A stretch of 64,000 bases of DNA. It comes from Ananas comosus. Its lineage: Eukaryota > Streptophyta > Magnoliopsida > Poales > Bromeliaceae. The stretch is from contig NC_033635.1 of NCBI RefSeq assembly GCF_001540865.1, forward strand, positions 2,810,231-2,874,230. Direction: 5' to 3'. Positions 49,406 to 61,184 of this stretch are shown one piece after another. The notes under the pieces are model-generated. The model had not been told where the DNA came from and ran no database searches. It worked only from the letters and a program-made list of their open reading frames with translations. Position numbers and translations under genes: made by a program. Every line of letters begins with the position of its first letter. Position 1 is the first letter of the stretch.

Positions 49406-52218
49406 CTAGTGCTCAGCATTTCCAAGATCCGAGGCAGCAGGCTTATCCAAGAACCAAGCCAACGTTCCATCGATTGGCCAAACCATTCGAGCAGGAAATA
49501 ACGAAGAGCAATCCGTTCGCTCGCATTTGCCAGATACAGCAGCACGAGCTGCCGTTGCCTTATCCTCGCCAGTAACCACAACTGCAACATTCGAGGCTGA
49601 GTTGATCACGGGCAGCGTGAAAGTGATCCTCTCAGGCGGAGGTTCGGGTGAGTCGGTGATGAAGGTGACCCACTCATCTTTCACCCTGAGAGCTGGATGA
49701 TCAGGGAATAACGAGGCCACGTGACCGTCAGGGCCCATGCTGAGGATGATGAGGTCGAACTTCGGGCAGTCGTTGCTCTCAGAGACGCCTAGTTTGCGAA
49801 GCTTTACCAGCTGGCGGATGGCGAACTCGTACTCTCCGGCTGCATCCTCCACGGTGACGTTGTCGTTGATGGAGTAAACATGGCTGTTAAGAATAGGTAC
49901 CTAGAAGAGTACATAGGCTGCATAGTAATAAATTTCGTGTAGTGATCATAGAATGAGCTTATTGCAGCGGGATTAGATCATGTTCTGACACAAAGAATTC
50001 AAGCAATTAGATTATATGCCGTCACTATGAAAAGCATAGTCTTAGTGGTAAACATAGGTAATCGATCTAAACAGCTAACTACGACACACAATATTCAGAT
50101 TGATCAGATTGATCAGATTGAGATGTATGATACATACTTTGCATCTTTGCAGAGAGATTGATCGACTGTATTAGAGGGCAGGTAGCTGAAATTCTCGTTT
50201 TGTTTTGACAATATGGAATTGGTGGATGCAAGATACATATGTCATTCATCTCAGCACGAAATTTCGAAATAGTTAATAAACCAAATTGAGATTTTCTCAT
50301 GTTACATAAAGACACAATCAAGGGTAGCCACTCAACGCAGGGCGTGTCATAAGATGCCAATCCATGTCCCTTTTCTTTTCCTTTTTTTTTTTTTTTTCTC
50401 AATACGAACGCCTTCACTCGCAGAGGGAGTAGAAAACCAACTTTTTTCCAGTTATCTTGCAACCAAAAGAGCTTCAAATTCTCCTCTAAGCATTTTAGTC
50501 TATCATTCATGCACTTGACTGATTCAAATTTGAAGGAATATGTATGACATCTGGTAATATAAGTGACAACAAAAGAGTGGACCTGTTAGATTTGCACATT
50601 GCAAGCTTCATTCATTCATTTGCATTATGCATTTAAACGTAAATGAGCGTGAATTGGAAAGCACAGACAGAGTTGTATAGCAGATCCTATGACATAGAAA
50701 CGACATACTGAACGAGAACATAGTTATAGTGGCAAAAGCATCAAATTTTCAGCAGCAACAAAGTATAGGAACTATCTGTTGGGAATCCGGTACTCGCCCC
50801 GGTACCGGATCTCGTGAATCCGCAACCCGCTCCGATACCGACTGCTGTGGATCCGGTATCGATTGTTGGGATTCCGCAACGGAAACGTCAAATCGGGTTT
50901 TTACCATAAACCCGTCTCTCAGCAAAAGCTGATACAATCATAAAAGAGAAAACTATGCAGGTAAAATAAGATTCATTAAATAAGAGAATATTACACCCGA
51001 CTCCTCTTCTGCACAGAGTAGCTACAACCCGAGCCCTCTTTCTGAATCTCTTCTACCCTTCTCTCGTCTTCTATAAACCCATAAAGAAGACAATCCTTCA
51101 CATGCACCCGTGCACTAGGTGCACTCAAAGCATAATTAAATAACTCTCTCTCTCTCTTTTTCTCTCTCTGGTACGGCAACCCAAGAGACTCTCTCTCTCT
51201 CTCCCGTACTTCACCACAAAAGCAAACCCACAAAGAGCTATTTATAAGGCTCCACCAAAACGTACCCCAATCCTAATATATTTAGGATTTTTACTCCAAT
51301 TAATATCTAAATCTATCTTAATCAATCTCTAATAGATTTAAATATTAATCCTAATCTAGTTAGGTTTATCCTCTAATTAATATTTAAATCTTAATTTATC
51401 TAGATTTAAATATTAATTCTTATTCAAATAGGATTTAACTACAAATCTAACCAAATCCTAACACTATCATCTTTAAAACTAGATCTTCGCCAAAACCATA
51501 ATCTCAGCCCTTGTGCCCTCTAATTTGGATATTCATGAGCTTGTAATCAATATCCAAATCACACTTAATGCGAGTTTACTGCAGAAAAATGAAGCACAAC
51601 TATTCTTTAATGAAGATTAGCAAAAAAAAAAAAACAAAGGACATAAAACAAACATTTACTTGACCGAAGATATATAGTTAGATTCAACGCAAGAGTATGA
51701 AGCAATCAAATATCTCTCATTCGTATACCTTCGAAAGAAATCGTTCTTTGGTCGTCTTGTAGTTGCTATCTGCATGATTCTTTGCGACAGCACGCTCGTC
51801 GGTCCAGAAGATATACCATCTTGTCCAATCCACCGTCATGCTATAAGGAGCTTCACATAGTTTCCTGCTTTGAAACAGTTCATCTTGAACTAGTACTATT
51901 CGCATTATAATCCATAAACGACGCGAAAACAAATAAAAAAAAGGGAAGAGAAAGGTATCGATTGTGAAAATTTTTTGACTGAGAAAATGAAACTTTCAAC
52001 TATAAGTTGGCAAAATCAGAGGAAACAATCGAAAACAGTTACCCGATCAAACCGACAAGCGGTCCTCCGGATAACGCGATAGTAAAAGACCCTCTCTCCC
52101 TTACTGAAATCTCTGATAGTTGCGAGATGTATTCGGCCAAATCGGTCGCCAAATCATCTAAATTTTCGAAAATTCGTAATTCACTTTTCTCCCTAGTTTC
52201 AACAGAAGCAGCAGCCAT
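49406..52218 (-). CDS. 6-phosphogluconolactonase
   Basis: Three exons on the minus strand: 52043-52218, 51729-51864 and 49406-49900, giving 268 residues in phase, the usual length of cytosolic plant PGLs. The enzyme hydrolyses 6-phosphogluconolactone in the oxidative pentose phosphate pathway. Motifs: [20 protein letters not shown] (family usually SGGS, here SGGP), [20 protein letters not shown] with [46 protein letters not shown] and [10 protein letters not shown] near the end. No obvious plastid transit peptide. The start ATG is preceded in frame by a stop eight codons upstream. Intron 2 is about 1.8 kb and holds a 687-bp solo LTR. The SGGP change and a slightly unusual C-terminal half are the only oddities; the frame is intact. 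Confidence 0.93.
50772..51468 (-). mobile_element. Solo LTR in PGL intron 2
   Basis: The LTR spans 50777-51463 (687 bp), flanked by CTATC at 50772-50776 and 51464-51468. On the minus strand it begins TGTTAGGATTTGG and ends GGATTCCCAACA. In that orientation, which is that of the gene, a TATAAATA box lies at 51239-51246, followed by a CT-rich leader. It has no coding region. It is the remnant of an LTR retrotransposon after recombination; Ty1/copia or TRIM-like affiliation is likely but not shown. Confidence 0.85.
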
Positions 52219-52927
52219 TTCTTTATCTTCTTTGTCCTCAAATCATCTTACTCTTCGACTAAAAAAGTTCCTACACAAAGATAACATTTCGAACAACAGA
52301 AAAAATTAAAATAAAATTAAAACCCCCAATATAAAATAAAATTCTGGAATGCTTGAACCACGCAGAAGATTGCAATTACTGCATTTTGTTATTATTTGTA
52401 ATTGTTCGTGCTATATTCAGTTTTGTATGAACAATGATCGTTTAGCGATTTACAAAACAAAATTAAGCGAAAAAGGTGCAGAGAACAGCATTGGAACACA
52501 AACAACAATTTGGCATTATTGAAGAGAATGACCTAAAAAGAAAAAAAAAAAAAAATAAATCTACAAGCAAAAGAACTATGACAACTAAGTGTGAGTCCTA
52601 AAAAAAATAGTAAAAAAAAACACAAATTGCAAAAGCTATGATTTTGTCANAAATATAAATCTACAAGCAAAAGAACTATGACAACTAAGTGTGAGTCCTA
52701 AAAAAAATAGTAAAAAAAAACACAAATTGCAAAAGCTATGATTTTGTCAAAATGAAGCATACCCAGATCCCAAAACCATCATCTACAGTTGACAAAGATG
52801 AGCCTTATCCAAGCCAAGCATTTAAAATTAATCTCTTTTTATCCACCTTCTAGCTGCAGACACATGCACCACCTTGATCCTCATCATTTAGTTAAGGGGG
52901 TAAAGAAGGAGAACAAAAAATTAACAA

Positions 52928-52958
<31 letters not shown>

Positions 52959-53382
52959 GAAAAAAAATAGAAAAAGAAATCACATAAACCTGATAATCTC
53001 TCTGGTTTGCAGCTATTTGAGGAAGCTTTTCTCTGAACTTTTTTTTTTAGTTTTAGTTGCAGGAAATGTACAGAGAAACAGAAGGGTTGGTGGGAAAAAG
53101 TTATGTAGAGAGAGAGAGAGAGAGAGAGAGAGAGGCATGTAGCAGATTCTGCAGTCTCTCTCTTTCTCTCTCTACAGAGAGGAGAGAGAGAGAGAGAGGA
53201 GGAAGGGGGAAAGGTAGACAGGGAGACCTGGACAAATATTGTGCTGACAAGTGGACTAATCAAAATGCTTATCTTCACCTCCTTTTGTAAACTCCCAAGT
53301 TAATGCTGCCCCTAGTTCAGATTCTTCAGGATGGGAACTGCTGCTTCTATATTAAAAAAAGTAGGTATAATTATATATTTTT
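52219..53382. other. PGL promoter side, with assembly duplication and microsatellites
   Basis: Upstream of the minus-strand PGL gene. Contains the exact 95-bp duplication around the N at 52650 (52555-52649 and 52655-52749), a (TA)n tract at 52930-52959 and (GA)n at about 53108-53135. No gene recognised; open frames here are carried by the CT/GA repeats. Confidence 0.5.
52555..52749. repeat. Exact 95-bp duplication around a single N
   Basis: 52555-52649 and 52655-52749 are identical, including long A-runs, and are separated by an N at 52650 and five bases. The most likely cause is two overlapping contig ends that were not merged. Confidence 0.8.
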
Positions 53383-53528
53383 TTTTAAGAGATAGATAGT
53401 ATGTCACCCGTTTCGTCTATTTTATTTAAATAAATTTAGCTGGACATGTGAATTAACTATAATTGGAACTTGAGTTTCGAATATCAAACACTAAATCTTT
53501 TGCCACTTGATTTAGGGACGGTCGGTTA
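53383..53528 (-). mobile_element. SINE copy (minus strand)
   Basis: T-run, then agagatagatagtatgtcac (tail region), tagctggacatgtgaattaa (body) and gggacggtcgg (5' end), all matching the SINE family in reverse. Moderately diverged. No clear target duplication. Confidence 0.7.
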
Positions 53529-53739
53529 TGTATAAATATTACACTTATCTATTTATGAGTATATATATATATTTTTTTTAAAAATTAATACTACTAATAT
53601 TTTTTAAAAAATATTGATAAGATTTATGCATGTTCATATAGCATTGCATTTTTAAAATTTTACTTTTATAATCTGCACAACGTGCTGCCGTTTATAAAAA
53701 AATTTTTGTCAATATATCAGCAATTTATAAGAGTCTGCT

Positions 53740-54115
53740 ACGGTGCTTTTAAAAATACCAAGCACTATCAACCGTCCCTAGCGCAAGTGGCAAAAAAGCT
53801 TGATGGTTGGTACCCGAGACCCAAGTTCGAATCCTAATTGAATCACATTTCTAGGTAAATTTATTTCTAAATGAAATAAATAAAGCGGGTAGCGTGCTAC
53901 CTATTTCTAAAAAAAATAATAATAATAATAATACTAAGCACTTAGTGTTTATAAGTTTTTTGCTGTTAGATCTATTCTTTTGATCAATTTTATTCGTTAA
54001 ATTATACTATTCAACCAACCAGTCACTCAATTCCACACACTAGTATCATTCTAACCATAAATTTCTTAATTCAAAGGTCAAAAACCTACATGCATCAATA
54101 ACTTATATTTTTAAA
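53740..54115 (+). mobile_element. TATCGATAGCACC-family MITE, copy 4, split by a SINE
   Basis: The left part includes ggtgcttttaaaaataccaa and the right part includes acttagtgtttataagtttt, ttactattcaaccaacca-like core sequence and a terminal cctacatgcatcaataactt. A SINE at 53767-53935 lies between. Nesting shows the MITE is older than the SINE. Confidence 0.6.
53760..53942 (+). mobile_element. Full-length SINE with clear Pol III boxes
   Basis: Flanked by AAGCACT at 53760-53766 and 53936-53942. Box A TAGCGCAAGTGG is at 53779-53790 and box B GTTCGAATCC at 53825-53834, with tRNA-like spacing. The tail is aaagcgggtagcgtgctacc, tatttct, an A-run and (AAT)n. It is the best copy for seeing the tRNA origin of the family. 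Confidence 0.85.
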
Positions 54116-54125
54116 AATATAAGAG

Positions 54126-54328
54126 CTCAATTCTAATTTATTTATTTATTTATTTATTTTTGAAAGATAGGTAGCACGCTACCTGCTTCGTTTATTTCAT
54201 TTAGAAATAAATTTAGCTAGAAATGTGAATCAACTAGGATTCGAAATTTCGAACTTGAGTCTCGAATATCAACTGTCAAATTTTTTACCACTTGCTATAG
54301 GGACGGTCGGTCTCAATTCTAATTTATT
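54126..54328 (-). mobile_element. SINE copy with 17-bp target duplication (minus strand)
   Basis: CTCAATTCTAATTTATT at 54126-54142 and 54312-54328 flanks an element that begins (TTTA)n, then gataggtagcacgctacctg, and ends gggacggtcgg. It is full length in reverse orientation. Confidence 0.88.
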
Positions 54329-54482
54329 ATGATTTTTTTTTAGTTGAATGCGTCCATTGGTCCCTGTACTTTGAGTGACGGAAAGAATTTCTTTTCTTTG
54401 TGAGGATTATAAGTTATCTTTCCGCAAACATGATCATTTGAGTATAGATTTCTTGCAGAGCATATATGTAGAAAAATTATAT

Positions 54483-55042
54483 GTGCTTATAAGAGTGAGG
54501 CCGGTATGCTTTTCGAAGTACAACGTCTTCCGTACTTTTAAATCGTTTTCGATGTTGGAATTTTTGAATTGACAATCAACTCTGTTAGACTTAATTTAGA
54601 GTATTTGAAATATCTAAAAAATAAATTTTGTAATTTTTTGATATCATTTGCCTAGTGATCGAAGTAGCTCAAAATTAACGGCTAAAAATAAAATCTTACA
54701 AAATATGATGATATAATATCAAAATTTTAGATCAAAGATATTGATCTTGTTTTATATAGTATAAAAAATTTTCTATCAAAATTGTTCATGATTTGAATAT
54801 TTTTACACCGTTAACTTACAAACGAATGACCACGGTCATTAAAATTATTGATTTTGAGCACCTTCGATCACTAGCCAAATGATATCAAAAAATAACAAAA
54901 TTTATTTTCTAAATACTTCAAATACTCTAAATCAAGTCTAACGGAGCCGATAATCGATTTGAAAGTCTCAACATCAAAATCGATTTGAAAGTACGGAAGG
55001 CTCTATACTTCCAGAAGCATACTAGTCTCATTCGTGCTTATA
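54483..55042. mobile_element. Mutator-type MITE with 9-bp target duplication
   Basis: GTGCTTATA lies at 54483-54491 and 55034-55042. The element (542 bp, 54492-55033) has very long inverted ends: AGAGTGAGGCCGGTATGCTT at the left matches the complement of the right end GAATGAGACTAGTATGCTTC, and similarity continues for over 200 bp. It has no coding capacity. A 9-bp duplication with long TIRs fits non-autonomous Mutator-like elements. A fragment of the same right end is at 60705-60778. Confidence 0.8.
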
Positions 55043-58000
55043 ATTACATTGTTCACAAGAAAACCGCGACTTATAACTACATTCGTATCAGCAATGAGAT
55101 GAGTTTTATCTTATCACAGACGGTCGGTTAAATCTAGTGGTGCATAAAATTTTTAAGTGCATTTATTCTGTAGAAAATTTGCTTCATATCCGTCACACCG
55201 ATCTTACATGAAATAAAACATTAGACCCCAAAATGAAATCCTAAAATATATTTTAAAAAAATAAAGAGCTATTTTAATTAAAGGCTTTGGGCTTTTTGTT
55301 ATTAGCTCAGCCCAATAACAGGACGCCATAAATGAGCCCACAAAGGTCCAAATCTCTGCGGCTTCGCTTTCGCATAGATATTCGCCCAGTCCGAAAACAT
55401 TTTGGGCTTCAATCCAGGTTAAATTTTGATAATGTGCTACTTGTATACTCTCTTATAGGATGTATATTTTATACCCCATAATTTTAAAATTTACAATTAA
55501 TATAAAATAAAATTTAAGACAAGTGAGTAAATCATGGACTTTTAAACGCTAGGGCATAAATTTACACCTATATTACATGTGTACAAGTAGCATTGCTCTT
55601 ACATTTCGGGCTCGAGCCGAAACATTTGTCAAAAATAAAAGATTGTTACAATTTAGGGCTTAGACGGCCTAATTACCCTTACGGATCGATTTGAATTTGG
55701 GCTTCAATTTTGGGCCTTGAATCTTAATCCAGTTTGATCCAATGCATCCTTTTGCAGGGGATTAGTGTTCACAAGGAGCTTATATTTGAGGCAAATGAGA
55801 TAATAATCTAGCATAAATGTGTTAATAACAAAATCAAGCAAAGAATTCAAGTGAATTGGATTTGAACCTTCCTTTAGAAAATGGCAACGATCGATGGCCG
55901 TCGTCATGGCGGCCGTAGTAATGCGGTGGAGATCGACCGCAGCATAAGCAGTGGTGATAGTTACAGATATGACGACCGCAACGATGATGACGACTATATA
56001 TATATATATAGCTAATTGCGATGATTTATTAATGGCGAAAAAGCTAGCTGCACTGATTTACAAGTGGAGACAATAAGTTGATTGCAGTGCTTTTCGGTAA
56101 TAATAATGATAGCGATATTGATAACAATTCGCGCGCGGATACGATGGATAGTGATGGTTGCAAACTTTTTCGATTTGTTTGATGTCGATTGTGGAACTAA
56201 AGGAGTGACTAGCACCATTAGATTTGAATTTTATAAACGACATATTAATTGAGTAAAGATTATAGCTTTTTTTTGGGTGGGGCAACAAATTTAAGCCTGA
56301 ATAATCATATCACCAAGCTAGCTATATATGCTAAAATTTCCACTCACTTAAGAATATTAATGTGTCAAACTCTTTTTTGTATGCGTGCGCGCGCATGCGT
56401 GCACATCAGCATGCTTGTATTCCAATTCTAAATCTTCTCTTCTCGGCTCAATAATATTGGCCTGTAAATGAAGCCCTTGAGTGACTTGTGAAATTAAGTG
56501 CTTCATTAATTGTAGTTAGATCTTTCCATCTCAAGCTTTGCATTCCTCAAGAATGGCCTTAAAAAAAATCATAAAATTTATGACGAATAAGAGGGTATTT
56601 CTCTCTTTAAATTCGCCTCGCGCGCGCGGATGATTTTTCCTGATTAACTTCTTCTTTTACTTCAAACAAAGAATAATTTCTTTTCCCATGCTTGCCTTTC
56701 TTCTGGTCACTCGCATTAGATATTGAATGAAACTAACTTAGATATTTACTCAAAATAAAGAAAAAAATTTAATAAAGTACTGTGAAATGATAAATACTAG
56801 TTAACTTTTAGTAAAAATAATAAATTTGAGGTGAAGAGAACATATATATCTATATTTGTCTCTAAGAACCTAAAGTATTGTATATGTCTACAATTGGTAC
56901 TTTAAGGTTTCAAGTTCTAAACCTAATTATTTTATATTTTCAGCTAAATTCATTTCTTAAAAAAAAAATGAAGCGCCTTGCTATATAGCAAAAATAATTG
57001 TTACTTAACAAAAACAAAAAAAAGGGTTTATCTCGCATGCTACATTTCACTCTCTCAAAAAAAAAAAACTTGTTCCTTATTAAAAACAAAAAAAATTAAA
57101 CTTTGTTAATCTTCATGTGAAGAAGAATAATTTAATGAGTAATTAACTTCTCTGCAATCTTTTTACTATCGTGGAATGGACTAACACACCATCTTAAATT
57201 GTCCACTTTTCAATTGGACTTATAAAATTATGGACTTCTCAAATAGACAAAGCATCCATTAAAGTGCTCGGATAAATATGTATTTTGTGTATATTAAGTC
57301 CATTTAATAACAATTTTGTTCTGTAATTAGTTGCAACTCAAGCTCTTAAATTTTCCACAAACATTTAAGAATCAAATATATATATATACACACACCGACA
57401 CAATAAACGCCGACTTAATTAGTTTAGAAAGCAACTTTGAAACCAACCAGTAGGAATTCATGATTAGTCAAAAAGAAGAATCATCGAATCGTGATAATTA
57501 TATATTGAAGGATCATCGAATCGTGATAATTATATCTTCCATAGACGATAATCAAGGTCAAACGACATGTAATCTTCGATGAAATATTCGATTCCGAAAT
57601 CTCCAATTCCAAATATTTTCTGAATTGACTACAGAAGAAATTAAAGTTCCTTTTGAATTAAACTGAAATTAACATTGAGACAATGTGCTATGAACCAACA
57701 TATGTATTCTCAAGATCAATCCTGAGTGCTCTAACAAAATTCTGAGAAAGAAGAAAATATTGTAAGCACAAGAGTTTACCAGAATATCTGGTAAAATTAT
57801 TATGTTGGAAACCGATATATTTCGATTAGCACATTTGAACATGACTAGTACATTTGGACATAGTAAAATATATGAAAGAAACTAATAATGCCAATATTAT
57901 TATTACTGCTGATACTATCATTATGGTGTACCCTCATGCCTAATTTGCTTGAGTATATGTTCAAGAAAGGACTAAGCATTTCGGAATTGCGTGAGATTGA

Positions 58001-60310
58001 TGAATATCATGTTCTTCACCATAAAATAATTCACATCTTCTTTGGCACCTCAATTTGCTTCTAACCAACTCAAATCATCTACTTCACATTCTCACCAAAC
58101 AATTAATCCTACCAACAATTACCATGCCAACCGCGTGCATCGCGTCTTTTTTCTTTTCAAAAAAAATATGTTGAAGGTTGTGGCGTACGTGCGTTGATTT
58201 TGATTACATGCAATGAACACCATGCTACTCAAATATGGAATCTTAGTGAGGATAAGATGCATGTAATCTTCTTCAATACACTGTTGGGGATCTTCTTGGC
58301 TACTGTAATCAATTAAAAGCAAGGGTACATATAATTTGTTGCTTTTTTTTTCCTCCACTTGACACAAAAGAAACAATACCTTATGGAGCCTATACACCGA
58401 CAGGGATTCCAATGAAAATTGTATCAGATGACTAAATATACACCAATGATCTTCATTTATCCGAGAGTTGAAGTACATAACTGCGCTATCTAGAAGATAT
58501 CATAAACCATAATTTAGCGTGAATCATCAACAATAAGTACATTTAACATGCCAAAGAATGGACAAAGGAATGTGATCACCTTGTATGATTAACAAATCAT
58601 ACCCAACTAAGCTTGTTTAGCCTTATATTGGTGCCAAATTAAAAGTGATCAAGAACTTGGTCCTTTGGTACTCCTAATAGTCCTTTACAAGATGGATAAA
58701 AGTGCCTGCGATGATTTGCTAATATGCTTTTAGGGTTTTCGTATCTTGTTTACTGTTCCTAAAAGGTGCCAACATCCTCTCATACTTCAAGCGCGCTTTT
58801 AGGATCGATAAAAGTGAATTGGATCACAACCATCATGATCTAGCAAAGGCACAACTATGTTTATATGCTCTATATTCTTCATTAAGGCCTAGCTAGCTAC
58901 TAGCATTAGCTTCACCGGTATGATTCACGCTTATTATGCTATTCAGAAAAGTGTTTTAGAATATAGGGGTAGATGTCATGATCTATTAATAGTTAATTTG
59001 CATTCAAACATAACTAGCAACTGCATCAGTGGGTTAATGGGTATATGTTCTCAAAAACAACATGATTACTTCCTTATTTAAAGCTTTAATAACAAGCTTC
59101 TAAGTAGAAAAGAACCACCCCTTGTCATAAAATAATTTACTTAGATCTCATGACAAATTAGAAAAGCAAAGGCTCTTCAAAATACAAGTATAAAAATTTG
59201 CAAGTTGAATCAGTGACTTTCACAAACTGAAAAACAATGTATATATATGATGATAAATAATATCCACTAGGCTAGCATGCTTTTCATGGCATCAATTCTC
59301 TTTGAGCCTAGACATTGATTACTGGTGAGTGACTAGAAAACTCTCACGAAGATGCGCACGAGGATGAGCATCACAAATGACCATGACACGCGCATAACGC
59401 CACCGATATCGAGCCATCGATCGCGCGCATGGCCCCCGCGACATCCACCAACCCCCCCACCCCTCCCGGTTCATCCCCCTAGCTATAACAAGCTTTGTGT
59501 AGAAGTGGCTAGAGAAGAATGTGGAGATGGATTTCAATTGGTGGTCAAAAAAAATTCCCTTTCCTTTTTCTTGATCATGGGCTCCTCAAAAGCAAATCAA
59601 ATTCCGTAGCTTTCATGGAATGGTCAATAACAAAGAAAGAGATTCCCAAGAGATTTTTTTTCTCCCTCTTTTATTTCCTCCCACAGAAACAAAGATATAA
59701 CTAATTGTGATGTGGAAGCTCAGGAATAATTTGGAATAGTTTGCCGGAGAAAATAGAAAAAAAATTAAACAAATTGTTGATTTGCATTATTTGTGAGGAT
59801 ATTCTCTATAACATATAGAAAATAGAGCAATGCTATCTGTATACCCAACAAATGATTATAAATTTTACACTCCACTTATCCGAAGTTCAGTTTTTTCACA
59901 CGACCTTATCAATCTTTTTTTTTTAATATAAAAGATTCAAATACAGTATTTAAATCTTCCATAAGCAAATATAATATTTACATCCCACTTTAGATGTACA
60001 AGTAGTATTTCTCTAGATAATATACCTTTCCTATATGGGAGTAAAGGGTGCGAGCTTTATATAGTTCCGATATTCTATGGGAGATTTGGATCTTAGAAAA
60101 GAGGATGACCCTGGAATCATATCATTATGTTTGGGTTCTTATTCTTCAATCATTTGTGAGATTGTACTCTGTAAAGAGAAACTCACAGAAAACCTACTAG
60201 CTAGAGACATGTTAATTAAGACTACAAAATTTAATAAATAAGTAATGACCCATGACCATTTAGTACAATCAAATTTTTTTTTATATTTTTGCAATATTGT
60301 AATGAGCTAT
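55043..60310. other. Long intergenic region without a supported gene
   Basis: Scanned on both strands. 55880-55985 contains a short repetitive cgatgatgacg-type GC-rich patch, 56915-56995 is a degenerate SINE relic, and 57470-57530 has the words atcatcgaatcgtgataatt twice. 59340-59470 is a GC-rich pocket with overlapping frames in both orientations and no recognised family. The rest is AT-rich. Confidence 0.45.
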
Positions 60311-60644
60311 ATATATATATATATATGGGTCAAATGCATACAGCTCCCTGCAAACATAGCCAATTGTGAATATATCCCTGCAAAATCGAAACTCTATAAG
60401 TTGTCCCTGTAAAAGTCCCAAGTTATGCAGATATGTCCCTGCAGTTAACATTTGTTAGTGAGCTGTTTGTTTTTTAACAGCGAAGTCGTGAAATGACCAT
60501 TTTACCCTCACAAATATATCCCTCCAAAAGTTTTCCTCTTCCCCTTCTCTTTCTTTTCCTTTTCGGACCGTCGAAGCAGACGACGACGGCAGCGGCGGCG
60601 CGGGGTCAGGTTCGCCGGAGACGAAGAAGAGGGAAGAACGCCGA

Positions 60645-60703
60645 GCACCGGAGCTCTACCCGGAGCTCGTCGCCCTCAACGCCGTCCCCTCCCTCGTCGG
60701 CCT
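60645..60703 (+). pseudogene. CTNNBL1 gene fragment, part 1
   Basis: Frame APELYPELVALNAVPSLVGL matches the armadillo-repeat region of beta-catenin-like protein 1, a spliceosome-associated protein, as I recall it. It is cut by the N at 60704. The sequence just upstream does not look like the parent gene. Confidence 0.75.
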
Positions 60704-60704
60704 N

Positions 60705-60779
60705 GAAAGTCGCAACATCAAAAATGACCTGAAAGTATGGGAGGCTCCGTATTTCCAGAAGCATAGTAGCCTCACTGTA

Positions 60780-60822
<43 letters not shown>

Positions 60823-61179
60823 TTGTATAAGGGAGTGAATAAGATTAGCAATAAAAAAGAGAGGCATATGTGAGAATAAAGAGGAGAATTTCATGAAAGG
60901 AGTTTGTGGATGTGCATCAGGAAAAGGGAGAATTGCCATTGGCCACCTTGGCCACCTTGTTTGTGCCCTCAAAATCTGTAAACAATCAGAGATGGATGCA
61001 CAGGAAAAGCTTTTTGCAAAGAGATATGCTTGGCATGTAGGTATTAAAGGGCTTAATTATTCTCCATCTTTAATGAGAGAAAGTAAGACATTAATGGGGC
61101 TTTAACTAGTGCCCATATAATGTCTCATGTCACAGGAAATAAAAGTTGAAATTGCTTTAATATGCTATATATATATATA
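60705..61179. other. Segment between two Ns inside the Pack-MULE
   Basis: Begins with the right end of the Mutator-type MITE family (compare 54960-55033), then a (TA)n tract (60781-60820) and about 350 bases of unrecognised sequence, including gccattggccaccttggcca. Because both borders are Ns, it may be a real nested insertion or a misplaced contig. Confidence 0.5.
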
Positions 61180-61184
61180 NTCTC

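Noticed and set aside
53057..53290. Open frames rich in Arg-Glu or Leu-Ser repeats
   Set aside because: They are translations of (GA)n/(CT)n microsatellites.
55880..55985. Short GC-rich frame beginning MATIDGRRHGGRSNAVEIDR
   Set aside because: Short, repetitive and running into a (TA)n tract; no splice partner or known domain.
59340..59610. Proline-rich open frame in a GC pocket
   Set aside because: Overlapping frames on both strands with no family signature, and no neighbouring exons found.
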